Source: Amoeboradix gromovi
Lineage: Eukaryota > Sanchytriomycota > Sanchytriomycetes > Sanchytriales > Sanchytriaceae
Reading direction: 5' to 3'
NCBI GenBank assembly: GCA_018985225.1
Contig: JADGIF010000163.1
Location: forward strand, 1 to 16,345
Length of the DNA: 16,345 nt
Shown here: in pieces, positions 1 to 6,982 of the stretch
Layout: the number at the start of each line of letters is the position of its first letter
How positions within the stretch are numbered: position 1 is the first letter of the stretch
Translations under genes and position numbers: made by a program
The notes under the pieces: generated by a model
Database searches by the model: none
Seen by the model: the letters and a program-made list of their open reading frames with translations, nothing else
What the model was told of the DNA's origin: nothing

Positions 1-760
1 CCCAAGTTGTCTACACTTGAGAAGTGTGGGGTTTGAAATCTTCTTGATTTTCGAATTCTTCACATTTAACGTAGGCGAGATAAACAATAAGACACGGTGA
101 AAGAGCATAAAGTGATGTACTGTGGGTAAAGCAATAGTACAGTTTGGTATGCTGAGTAGGAAAGCGTTCACTCAGTAGAAATAATCAATGTTGCTTAACA
201 CTGAGTTTCGAACACCCAAAGAGTATTCTGCCGCCAGGGAAACATGGCAAGCACAGGAGCACTGAACCAAGTTGTGTCTGTCCAAGCTATTCCAGAGTTT
301 TACCAATGCCTTTAAGCAGTGAATACGCGTTAATATAGCTTCCGGGTTATAGAAAGTCTAGCTGATCATCATGACTGGCCGGACTGACAAGAAGAGAAAA
401 AGCAGCAAAGAATTGTCGCTTACAGCAAAGTCGATTGAGCATGAGACATTCTGCTCGGGAAGTCTACATTTTGAGGTATTTGTCCTAAAAAGTTTATCAA
501 GTTTTTGTAGTGTGTTCCACTGATATAGTTTAAAGGAGATATTTTATTTTTATGATGATTTTAGAGAACAAATATTAATTTGTAGGTATGATAGTAATTG
601 GAATCACCGTAATCAAATACGCTTGCAAGCTAGATACATACGAGTATCTGATACAGTTTACCAATCAATGAATTACGCAGGGTATGGCACCAATCAGCTG
701 GCATCATTCAATCTCATTACTTAAGGAGTCTCTTGAAACACAATTCTTGAGGAAATAAAA
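1..760. other. Gene-poor leading region
   Basis: I recognise no gene here. A 54-codon ATG frame (371-535, +) encodes a lysine-rich N-terminus that resembles nothing I know. It contains a GTATTT site like the 5' splice site of the V-ATPase E intron, so it could be an exon, but nothing supports a product. A 23-codon ATG frame starts at 244 and is also unremarkable. The stretch around 200-460 is visibly richer in G+C than the rest. Small inverted repeats lie at 11-29 (stem CTACACTT/AAGTGTGG with one G-U pair), 152-175 (CTGAGT/ACTCAG), 621-630 (palindrome GCTTGCAAGC) and 632-649 (AGATAC/GTATCT). The last two lie 110-140 bp before the zinc-finger gene and could belong to its promoter. Confidence 0.4.
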
Positions 761-1489
761 ATGGAGTCCATTGAAAATCTTATACACACTGCTAGTAAGT
801 TTCCAATATCTCCTACGTATGATATTGGTTATTTACAAAATGTACATCACAGTTCACCACAACTCTCACCAGCCACCCCTGAGGATAAATTGGTAAAACA
901 CAACAACGTGTGTCAGTGGAAGGGCTGCTATCAAAAATATGATTCTACTAAGGATTTGTTTGAACATGTCAAGGAACTCCATGTTGGCAGGAAACGAAAC
1001 GGACTTGTAAACCTTCAATGTTTCTGGTCAGAATGCAAAGCTGAATTTCCAAAAGTACTTTTTATACTTACTTAGCGGTATGATATAATATCTCATATTC
1101 ATGTCCATATTCCTTATGAACCTTATATCTGTGAAATCTGTAACAGAAACTTCAAGCGAAAAAGTGACATGGTCAAACATCAGAAACTAATCCATGTAAA
1201 TCCTATAGGCTCTCCAAATGATAACGATGTCTTTCTGAAAGTTCTACCTGGCAACAGATCACCATTAAGGATGCCATTGACACCTGTGGTATCAAGCGCT
1301 TCTCTTTCTCTTCCGGTTAGGCCTACATTCAGAGGTATACCATCTGTGGAACAATGTTATCCCGGTAGACAGATGATTAACAGGTCGGACTATAATTTGA
1401 ATGGCATAAATGTAAGGACGGACATACCATCTATCGAGTCAATACTGGGTGAGATAAAATCCAGATCCATCCGGATACAACTTGCATAG
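761..1489 (+). CDS. Rim101/PacC-like three-C2H2 zinc-finger transcription factor (one intron)
   Basis: The coding sequence is read as join(761..1054,1076..1489), 235 residues. Seen: three C2H2 fingers at C51/C56/H69/H74, C87/C92/H105/H109 and C117/C120/H133/H138. Finger 1 starts CQWKGC, the linker after it is HVGRK, and finger 2 ends HIHVHIP. These spacings and linkers are characteristic of fungal PacC/Rim101 ambient-pH regulators, which act in the nucleus on GCCARG-type sites. An in-frame TAG at 1073-1075 would cut finger 2. Removing a 21-nt GT...AG segment restores the exact 12-residue C-to-H spacing, so I call it an intron rather than a break. ATG at 761 sits in an A-rich context. The protein is far shorter than Rim101/PacC (over 600 residues), with only about 97 residues after the fingers, so the usual long proteolytically controlled C-terminus is absent. 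It could be a paralogue or a reduced orthologue. Confidence 0.85.
1055..1075 (+). other. 21-nt spliceosomal intron in the zinc-finger gene
   Basis: It begins GTACTT, ends TTAG and holds TACTTAC, a branch-point-like string, four bases before the end. Its length is a multiple of three and its last codon is an in-frame TAG, so retention would truncate finger 2. Excision joins ...EFPK to RYDIISH and gives a perfect PacC-type second finger. Transcript evidence is not available here. Confidence 0.8.
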
Positions 1490-1492
1490 TAC

Positions 1493-1498
1493 AATAAA
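1493..1498 (+). terminator. AATAAA polyadenylation signal of the zinc-finger gene
   Basis: The AATAAA hexamer starts four bases after the TAG stop (1487-1489). The same stop-proximal placement is seen in most genes of the window. Confidence 0.6.
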
Positions 1499-1500
1499 CT

Positions 1501-2060
1501 TTATGATTTCTTTGACATCTACTTTCAAAAGTTACCTTGTCACTCCGTATGGGCCTCGTTCCTTTAGTCTTTTTTGCCATTCGGGCATCTCCCATATGTT
1601 CTAATAACTTTTTCAACTTGCTCTGTTAAAATAATTGAATAAGAAGTGATGATCGACTTCAATGGTCCAACCAGCACATTCATGGTCACTTAGTGCGACA
1701 GGAGAAATCAGATTTGATTTAAAGAATGATGTTTGGTTTCCGTAAATTATAATCTGATCCCATATGGAATTGTCACTGAAAACTTGATAAGCATTGTACA
1801 CCGAGTGCTCTTGGAACCACAGGACTAGATTCCTGTACTCTACCTACACCGCAATCGATTTTTAATTGAATAAAACACTTACAGCGATTAAACGAATTCT
1901 ATTCCAGATACTTTTTATTGAATAAAAATTGGATTAGACCCAAAGCAATGTTGAACCGCTTGGCAAAAGTTGTGAAATCTCGCCGTTTTCAAAATAAACA
2001 TCACAATAGTTGAAATTTAATGTCGTTTGGCCTGATTATTTGAATTCTATCGCTCATATA
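1501..2060 (-). other. Coding-like stretch, unrecognised; possible multi-intron gene or pseudogene
   Basis: On the minus strand several consecutive frames look protein-like but are broken by stops. One frame (1613 to about 1839) includes WFQEHSVYNAYQVF and ALSDHECAGWTIEVDHHF. Downstream, in the same frame, about 1534-1600 reads IWEMPEWQKRLKERGPYG before a TAA. Upstream, a possible exon reads IWNRIRLIA and is followed by GTAAGT, with a matching TGTAG 39 bases from the start of that site. I do not recognise the protein and cannot fix a consistent gene model. Short introns, as found elsewhere here, or decay by frameshifts would both explain the pattern. An ATG near 2002 (minus) is a conceivable start. 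Confidence 0.3.
1912..1928. repeat. AT palindrome carrying AATAAA on both strands
   Basis: TTTTTATT-G-AATAAAAA is a perfect 8-bp inverted repeat around a single G. It gives a polyadenylation hexamer in either direction. Near-identical ATTGAATAA strings recur at about 1633, 1866 and 2084. These could be transcript ends or simple AT-rich drift. Confidence 0.35.
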
Positions 2061-2100
2061 AACTATCTAAGTAGAATTATGCAATTGAATAAAATTCTTG

Positions 2101-2622
2101 ATGGCCCATTTATCGACTTTCAACATCAATACGACTGTAATAATGGAAACAGTAATTCGGATAAAAGTGTTTTTGAAAGTTGACAAAGATACCTTAACTT
2201 TAGAAGAGATCATACGTCTTGATTGACGAAAGATACAACGTGGAACTAGAAGAGAAGTTTACTAGTATTGCCGCTCTTTTAGATCCAAACATTAGTAATC
2301 CAAAATCAATTGGATTAACTGGTGCCTTGTGACAAAGATTCCTGCAAAGCGTTATTTTATCGAGTCGTGTGTTAATACGATGATAACTCTGTATTTAAAC
2401 TCATGTGGGCATTTTGGTACAACCATATCATATCCACGTGTCAAAAGCATTTTGAAGCAAGAGTTGAAAACAGAGTACAATGTTATTGGGAATCAGGTAC
2501 ATAGCTCGAGTGACACGATTAATTGTTTCTGGAACAGATATAAAGAAACCAAACTCTACAGAATATATCAGATTTTTATCTACTATCAGACCCAGAGTCA
2601 GCGAAAAAGTTAAAGTTGGCAA
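2101..2622 (+). pseudogene. Frameshifted coding-like fragment, family uncertain
   Basis: From ATG 2101 a 41-codon frame ends ...TLEEIIRLD at TGA 2224-2226. A shift of frame at 2219 continues smoothly as LIDERYNVELEEKFTSIAAL, then LDPNISNPKSIG, to TGA 2331-2333. A third open stretch of about 90 codons follows to 2613. The acidic helix-rich join looks like one protein split by a +1 shift. It faintly resembles either the ubiquitin-fold end of E1 enzymes or the LDP-containing C-terminus of hAT transposases, and I can support neither. A short unrecognised intron is another explanation. No AATAAA marks an end. Confidence 0.3.
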
Positions 2623-2916
2623 AACAATAAGATTCGTTTGAATGATACAAAGAGATGAGCAAATCCATTTATTAAATACACCATGCTAGAGTGAAATTAC
2701 CCTTGTAGTCAGATTTAATCCATTGAGCTGAATAGGTATTGAGATTAATCTAAAATTACACGACTACTTTGTCTGTTGCGTAACTGTAATTTATTGAGTG
2801 ATATAATAGCTTTCAAAATAAGATGCAGTTACTTCATCGTTGTGTTTCTTATCCAAAATAATCTGCCCCATTTAAAACCCACTTTTTAATTCCAGGTGGA
2901 GAACACGTTTATAAAA
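2623..2916. other. Intergenic AT-rich region before the nucleotidase gene
   Basis: No gene seen. An acceptor-like TTTTAATTCCAG ends at 2895, directly before 21 open in-frame bases leading to ATG 2917. An upstream noncoding exon or a longer N-terminus is therefore possible, but no donor is evident. Confidence 0.35.
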
Positions 2917-4038
2917 ATGGCCAGCTCCTTCAAAACTCATTTGATCGCTCTTAACTGGATGCTATTCTTTACTTTGTTGGCGCATGTTCTGGTGTTTGGT
3001 TTGCATAGTGCCAAAAGTACTTCAGGAGCTATTGCAGTAATAGATGCCGGGTCTTCAGGAAGCAGAGTGCATATTTTTAAATTAGTAAATAACAAGACGA
3101 TTACAGAGATCGGTGAAGGCCTGCATAAAAACCCTGGTCTCAGTAAAGTTTCCGACATTGAATGCTATCTAAAACCATTTGTGGAATACATATTAAATAC
3201 CGAAGGAAAAATTCCGGTTTACGTTTATGCCACTGCAGGTATGAGACTATTATCAGATAGTGAAGTTAAAGAGAAATTTGATGCAGTTACAAAATACTTC
3301 AAATCGTTTAATTTTCCGGTTTTCGAGATTCGAATTATCTCGGGAAATGAAGAGGGTTTATTCGGGTTTCTATCTACTATGGATCTCTCCGAAATATCTT
3401 CGGAGAAACTTGGATTTATTGACATGGGCGGCGCAAGTATGCAGATCTCATTTGTTGAAAGAAAAAAAGATTCAATGTTTGTAAATTTTGGCAAAGGCCT
3501 TTATGTATTCTCGGAGTCTTGGCTTAGGTATGGTAAGAATGAGGCCAAAATTCGTCACGAAGATTTTTTAACTAAAAACAGTAGTATTTGTGGTGTTTTT
3601 AATCCTTGCTCGCTTAGTTCTGGCCCTAACTTTTGCATTAAGCCAAAAATTAATATTCAGCAATGTAGATTTCACTTGCAGGAACTGGCGAGACAGAACA
3701 ATTGTACCACTTTGTGTCATTCTAATAACCCTATAAAAATACCAGATGGTTTACAGTGGTTCGGAGCAAGCGAGTTCCATTATGCACTGCACGAAACAGT
3801 TAAAAATAATATTGTGAACGTCAAAAGTACTAGAAGCCTGGTTGAGCAGAGGTGTAAGGTAGATATTACATTTGACTGTTTTGGAGCGATGTGGACACTA
3901 GAAATACTTAATATCTTGGGAATTACTGATATAAATATTTCATCAAAAATAAAAAATCAAGAAATAACATGGACTAGAGGGTTTGCATTTTATCATTTTT
4001 TTCAGCACGATTCTAATTTAATAAAGCATTTATCGTGA
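2917..4038 (+). CDS. GDA1/CD39-family nucleoside diphosphatase/apyrase
   Basis: 373 residues from ATG 2917. The frame is open back to a GTG at 2896, but ATG is the sensible eukaryotic start. Apyrase-conserved regions are clear: ACR1 IDAGSSGSR (42-50), ACR2 TAGMR (106-110), ACR3 SGNEEG (142-147) with the catalytic glutamate, ACR4 DMGGAS (169-174), and an ACR5-like WTRGFAF near 352-358. Residues 11-29 form one hydrophobic segment, a signal anchor or cleavable signal. There is no C-terminal membrane segment, as in yeast Gda1 and ENTPD5/6, which hydrolyse GDP/UDP in the Golgi/ER lumen to support glycosylation. Seven cysteines between 225 and 267 and two at 313/321 suit disulfides in a lumenal protein. 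It is shorter than Gda1 (about 520) and ENTPD5 (about 430). AATAAA at 4020-4025 lies inside the last codons, just before the stop. Substrate preference cannot be read from sequence. Confidence 0.93.
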   Translation: MASSFKTHLIALNWMLFFTLLAHVLVFGLHSAKSTSGAIAVIDAGSSGSRVHIFKLVNNKTITEIGEGLHKNPGLSKVSDIECYLKPFVEYILNTEGKIPVYVYATAGMRLLSDSEVKEKFDAVTKYFKSFNFPVFEIRIISGNEEGLFGFLSTMDLSEISSEKLGFIDMGGASMQISFVERKKDSMFVNFGKGLYVFSESWLRYGKNEAKIRHEDFLTKNSSICGVFNPCSLSSGPNFCIKPKINIQQCRFHLQELARQNNCTTLCHSNNPIKIPDGLQWFGASEFHYALHETVKNNIVNVKSTRSLVEQRCKVDITFDCFGAMWTLEILNILGITDINISSKIKNQEITWTRGFAFYHFFQHDSNLIKHLS

Positions 4039-4254
4039 TTACATGAAATTCACTGCTTCAACAGTTCTTGTTACCAGAGTTTTCCGATGAAATAAGAATG
4101 AGATTGCTTTCCTTGGATTGACAAATGTCTTTTAATCACTAATATCAAAGTATATCTTTTTAAAAGATCACTTGAAGATATATATCATGTTCTTCTGCAA
4201 TCAAAAACTAATCTAAAATGATATTACGGTTCAGCAAAGAAGGAAAGACATTGA

Positions 4255-4522
4255 TGGAATGAAGTATTTACTAGTTAGACATGTACAAGTTGTGGTACCC
4301 TAAAGAAAAGTAATTTGGAGAGTTGCACTTGTGCCAACTGTCATTTGGAAGCAGATAGAGTCCATATCGCAGCAATGAACATATATATCAAGTATCTGCA
4401 TCCTTATTCAATCCCGCCTCAGGGTAGCGAGAGCGTGAGCAATCACTGTAACGGAGCATCTGGCTCTGCTAGTTTTTCTGTGAAAGTTCTCGATTTTCTC
4501 GGAAATCAGGTCTTTTAACGAG
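4255..4522 (+). pseudogene. TnpB/Fanzor-like RNA-guided nuclease, decayed 3' end (copy A)
   Basis: The frame reads WNEVFTS, a TAG at 4276-4278, then TCTSCGTLKKS, ESCTCANC and HLEADRVHIAAMNI. This lines up residue for residue with the C-terminal end of TnpB/Fanzor proteins: (V)NEyxTSxxC-xx-CG, a second CxxC, then EADRDxNAAxNI. The CxxC/CxxC zinc ribbon is intact. The RuvC-III aspartate (the D of DxNAA) is Val (GTC, 4361-4363 region) and the following Asn is Ile. The lysine position of TSKTC is a stop codon. Upstream, TGA at 4252-4254 and frameshifts remove the rest, including RuvC-I and -II, so this is not a working gene. The frame stays open to TAA 4516-4518, with AATAAA at 4524. The 3' 168 bp recur as copy B at 9872. 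Fanzors are known in fungi, including chytrids. The element ends only 40 bp before the Orc1-like start codon. Confidence 0.82.
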
Positions 4523-4562
4523 GAATAAAAAGCCAACTAATAAATTTTATTTATTTTCAAAC

Positions 4563-5741
4563 ATGGTTCGCTTGAGAACTCGGTCATCTTTCAAAAAAGT
4601 TCCAACATACTTGGAAGGTACTAGGACAGTAAACAAGAGCAAGCTTATTCCTATTCACGGACGTCAAAAAGAAATTGATTTTATATTGGAGAAATGTGTT
4701 AAGACAATTAAAAAGAAATCTAAACTATCATTATACATAAGTGGGCAGCCAGGACAAGGAAAAACATTGAGTGTAAATCACAGTATTCAGGAGATATTAA
4801 AAAAACACAGCAGAACAGAACTAAAATTTATTTCAGTAAACGGAATGACTACCAAAAAGGCTGAACAAATATTCGCACAAATGTGGAGAGAATTGACCGC
4901 TACAAAAACTAGAACTGGACATAAAATAGCATTAAAAAAACTGGAAGACTGGTTAGAACAGCCAAATAGACCCTTCTTATTGCTCTTGCTCGATGAGATT
5001 GATGGCTTACTAAACACTTCGCAGTCAACAATTTATCATATATTTGAGTGGATTCAAAAATATGATAGATTTATTTTGATATCTATTTCTAACACTTTCG
5101 ATTTGCCTGAAAAGGTGTTTAAACAGAAAATTGTTTCGCGCGTAGGCCATGAAAGACTGGATTTCAACCCTTACAAGTGTCAGGAACTGGTGGACATTGC
5201 CACGAAACATTTGATTAGATCTATAGATTCAAAAGAACTCGATGGCTCAGTTTACATCGAAGACTTGATATTTGATAAGCAGGCTTTAAAGCTTTGCGGA
5301 TCTAAAGTAGCAAGTATTACATCTGATGCACGTAAGATGTTGAATATTTGTGATATTATGATTTATATGGCTCAAGATCAAAAGATTGGGAGGATTGACA
5401 TGTCATTCGCAAACAAATGCCTGAAATCGATATTTGCGCAGCCTTGTGATCAGTTCTTGAAGTCTTCTATCGCTTTGAATCCTATGTATGAAAAAGTAAT
5501 AAATAGATTCATCGACCTTTGTGACATTAAAGGTTTAGTCGATTACCATGATATAATAACAATATTTTGGGATGTATATGCAGAGAATGGGCTCGAGTTT
5601 CCGGATGAATCTGTCATTCGACAGTATATCATGTTTCTGCTAAATACAAATGTTCTTCAAACTGATAAAAGCACCGCTTTGGATCACTACAGTAGATGCA
5701 AATATAGATGGAACGGCAGTTTGACATTCAATTTAAAGTAA
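4563..5741 (+). CDS. ORC1: Orc1-like AAA+ origin-recognition ATPase (short, no BAH domain)
   Basis: 392 residues. Walker A GQPGQGKT (61-68), Walker B LLLLLDEID (139-147), sensor 1 in SNTFDLPEK (176-184), the Orc1-type segment SRVGHERLDFNPY (192-204), and sensor 2 SDARKMLNIC (about 265-274). A winged-helix-type C-terminal region follows. DLPE followed by SRxGxxRxxFxPY favours Orc1 over Cdc6, which usually has LTDR and a longer insert. Orc1 is the ATP-binding subunit that loads MCM helicase at origins in the nucleus. Fungal and animal Orc1 are usually 800-900 residues with an N-terminal BAH domain. Here the ATPase core begins within 30 residues of the start, so BAH and the linker are missing, as in a reduced or archaeal-like form. 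No AATAAA lies near the stop; a MITE-like element begins 25 bp later. Cdc6 is the main alternative identity. Confidence 0.88.
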   Translation: MVRLRTRSSFKKVPTYLEGTRTVNKSKLIPIHGRQKEIDFILEKCVKTIKKKSKLSLYISGQPGQGKTLSVNHSIQEILKKHSRTELKFISVNGMTTKKAEQIFAQMWRELTATKTRTGHKIALKKLEDWLEQPNRPFLLLLLDEIDGLLNTSQSTIYHIFEWIQKYDRFILISISNTFDLPEKVFKQKIVSRVGHERLDFNPYKCQELVDIATKHLIRSIDSKELDGSVYIEDLIFDKQALKLCGSKVASITSDARKMLNICDIMIYMAQDQKIGRIDMSFANKCLKSIFAQPCDQFLKSSIALNPMYEKVINRFIDLCDIKGLVDYHDIITIFWDVYAENGLEFPDESVIRQYIMFLLNTNVLQTDKSTALDHYSRCKYRWNGSLTFNLK

Positions 5742-5765
5742 ATAATTAATTTTTCAGCTGCCTAT

Positions 5766-6017
5766 GGGACACCAAATATAAAAACTAGACCAAGTCGTTT
5801 TTAAAGGAAGTGCTTCATAAGGAGGAAATACTGTTGTTAATAAAAGTCCTTCTTTCATTAATGTCATTCATCTCTTTCTAATATATGAGGTCTTTGAGAG
5901 TCTAAGCAAAAGGTGCAACCAACAAGAATAATTTAGTTTACTATCGTTTAATACACACTTGATATAATGATTCAAGCTGTCTCAGAGATTTAGTTTAGTT
6001 TTTATATTTGATGTCCC
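5766..6017. mobile_element. MITE-like element with 28-bp terminal inverted repeats
   Basis: The left end (5766-5793) reads GGGACACCAAATATAAAAAC and continues TAGACCAA. The right end (5990-6017), read on the minus strand, is GGGACATCAAATATAAAAAC followed by TAAACTAA, identical at 25 of 28 positions. The 252-bp interior has no coding capacity I can support. Length, AT-richness and inverted ends suggest a non-autonomous DNA transposon. I see no convincing target-site duplication (flanks GCCTAT and AATTG). A third copy of the end sequence is at 16133-16160, so it is dispersed. Confidence 0.7.
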
Positions 6018-6747
6018 AATTGTTTAAATCCGAAGATTTGAAATAACTCAATGTTTACATTCTAAAGTATAGACAATTTGGGTAGAAAAAGTTCAAGTAT
6101 ATTTTTGCCTGGGTTGATATCTATATGATGTTCGTGACCGTAACCGAAGCATTTGAATCTTCTCGAGTATATGCTTTATCTCGGTTAATAATTGCATTTA
6201 AACACTCAACGTTGAATACGCTGAACTGAAGAAACTTTGATAAACTTTAAATTCTTTTTATTTCGCATAATTTCAATAGGTTGCAATCCCTTGACTCCAA
6301 TTTTCCCCATATCCAAATCAGTTCTATTGCAAGGTGTAAATAAAAACAGCAAAAAATTATTATTTAAAGTACTGTTTCTCTTTTGGAATCTTTGACTAAG
6401 GCACAGTGATAAGATCTTCACATGACTGCATTTGGTCTTCTTTTCTTTCTGTAAGCTGCATAATTTTGCAAATTTTATTTGAATAACCCACAATGTTTAT
6501 GGACTCCTGATTAAAGTCCTGATATGTTAAAGAATCCAGAATTACCACAAAAAAATCGACAAGCTGGTACCTGAGTTACAATAGTTGCTCACATCTCCAA
6601 TGCCCTTTCGCGAGCTTGAATAAGTATTTACACTTCAATTGTGCTCCTTGCTGCCACATAGTCGCTACCGACTATCTGCTCTTCAGTGGATCTCAATTTT
6701 GGTGAGAGGTATCGTCGATTGTACTATCTGAAAAATTGAATTTTAAT
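6018..6747. other. Intergenic region between the MITE and the small membrane ORF
   Basis: No recognised gene. A minus-strand frame at 6206-6493 stays open for 95 codons and includes DMGKIGVKGLQPIEIMRNKK. It matches nothing I know and its apparent start is not convincing, so I do not call it. A perfect hairpin is listed separately at 6658-6675. Confidence 0.35.
6658..6675. repeat. Perfect 7-bp hairpin upstream of the small membrane ORF
   Basis: ATAGTCG-CTAC-CGACTAT, a perfect inverted repeat with a 4-nt loop, lies 73 bp before the ATG at 6748. It resembles an anticodon-arm-sized hairpin, but no tRNA arms surround it. It could be a binding site in the promoter or 5' leader. Confidence 0.4.
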
Positions 6748-6936
6748 ATGTGCCTTGAAAAAGAGTCTGTCAAAGACAGTGAAATAAACAAGATTTTCTA
6801 TTACTTTAACAATCATTTATTCCTATGCATGAGTTTTCTCGCTCTGATACTTCTTCTTACCAGAATTTGTAACTTAATAAAACAAGATGATATTGCTTTG
6901 TATTCTAAGGCAAATGCAGCAAGTCATCACAGCTAG
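6748..6936 (+). CDS. Small single-pass membrane protein, unrecognised
   Basis: 62 residues from ATG 6748. A charged N-terminal 20 residues (CLEKESVKDSEINK) is followed by one hydrophobic segment at about 23-44 with a basic end (TRICNLIK), then a polar tail ending SKANAASHHS. The layout suits a small membrane protein. I do not recognise the family. It ends 46 bp before the aminopeptidase ATG on the same strand, which leaves little room for separate 3' and 5' regions. An in-frame 18-nt GTAACT...CAAG segment at 6870-6887 could be read either as coding or as a very short intron. AATAAA (6876-6881) lies inside the frame. It may be a chance ORF. Confidence 0.4.
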   Translation: MCLEKESVKDSEINKIFYYFNNHLFLCMSFLALILLLTRICNLIKQDDIALYSKANAASHHS

Positions 6937-6982
6937 AATAAGCCTAATCAATACCAAATTGCAGCCTCTTTATTTTTGAAAC

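Noticed and set aside
30-76. Possible third copy of the TnpB/Fanzor 3' tail (GAAATCTTCTTGATTTTC...TTTAACGTAGG)
   Set aside because: It resembles the last 45 bases of copies A and B by eye but needs several gaps, and nothing upstream within the window matches. Too weak to call.
181-230. TTCGAAC string suggestive of a tRNA T-loop
   Set aside because: The flanking T-stem has a mismatch and no acceptor stem or anticodon arm can be paired at the right distance.
300-320. GCCTTTAAG resembling U5 snRNA loop 1
   Set aside because: No stem around it and no Sm site downstream.
1055-1075. Zinc-finger gene as a pseudogene with a premature TAG
   Set aside because: The intervening 21 nt has GT...AG ends and a branch-like TACTTAC, and its removal restores the exact finger spacing. 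A second ultra-short intron in the V-ATPase E gene makes splicing the better explanation.
1815-1860. tRNA-like arrangement on the minus strand around the ACAGGA...TCCTGT inverted repeat (1819-1836)
   Set aside because: The loop is 6 or 8 nt rather than 7, and no matching acceptor or T-arm pairing is present.
6206-6493. 95-codon minus-strand frame
   Set aside because: No recognisable family and no convincing start; the peptide looks like AT-rich intergenic translation apart from a short stretch.
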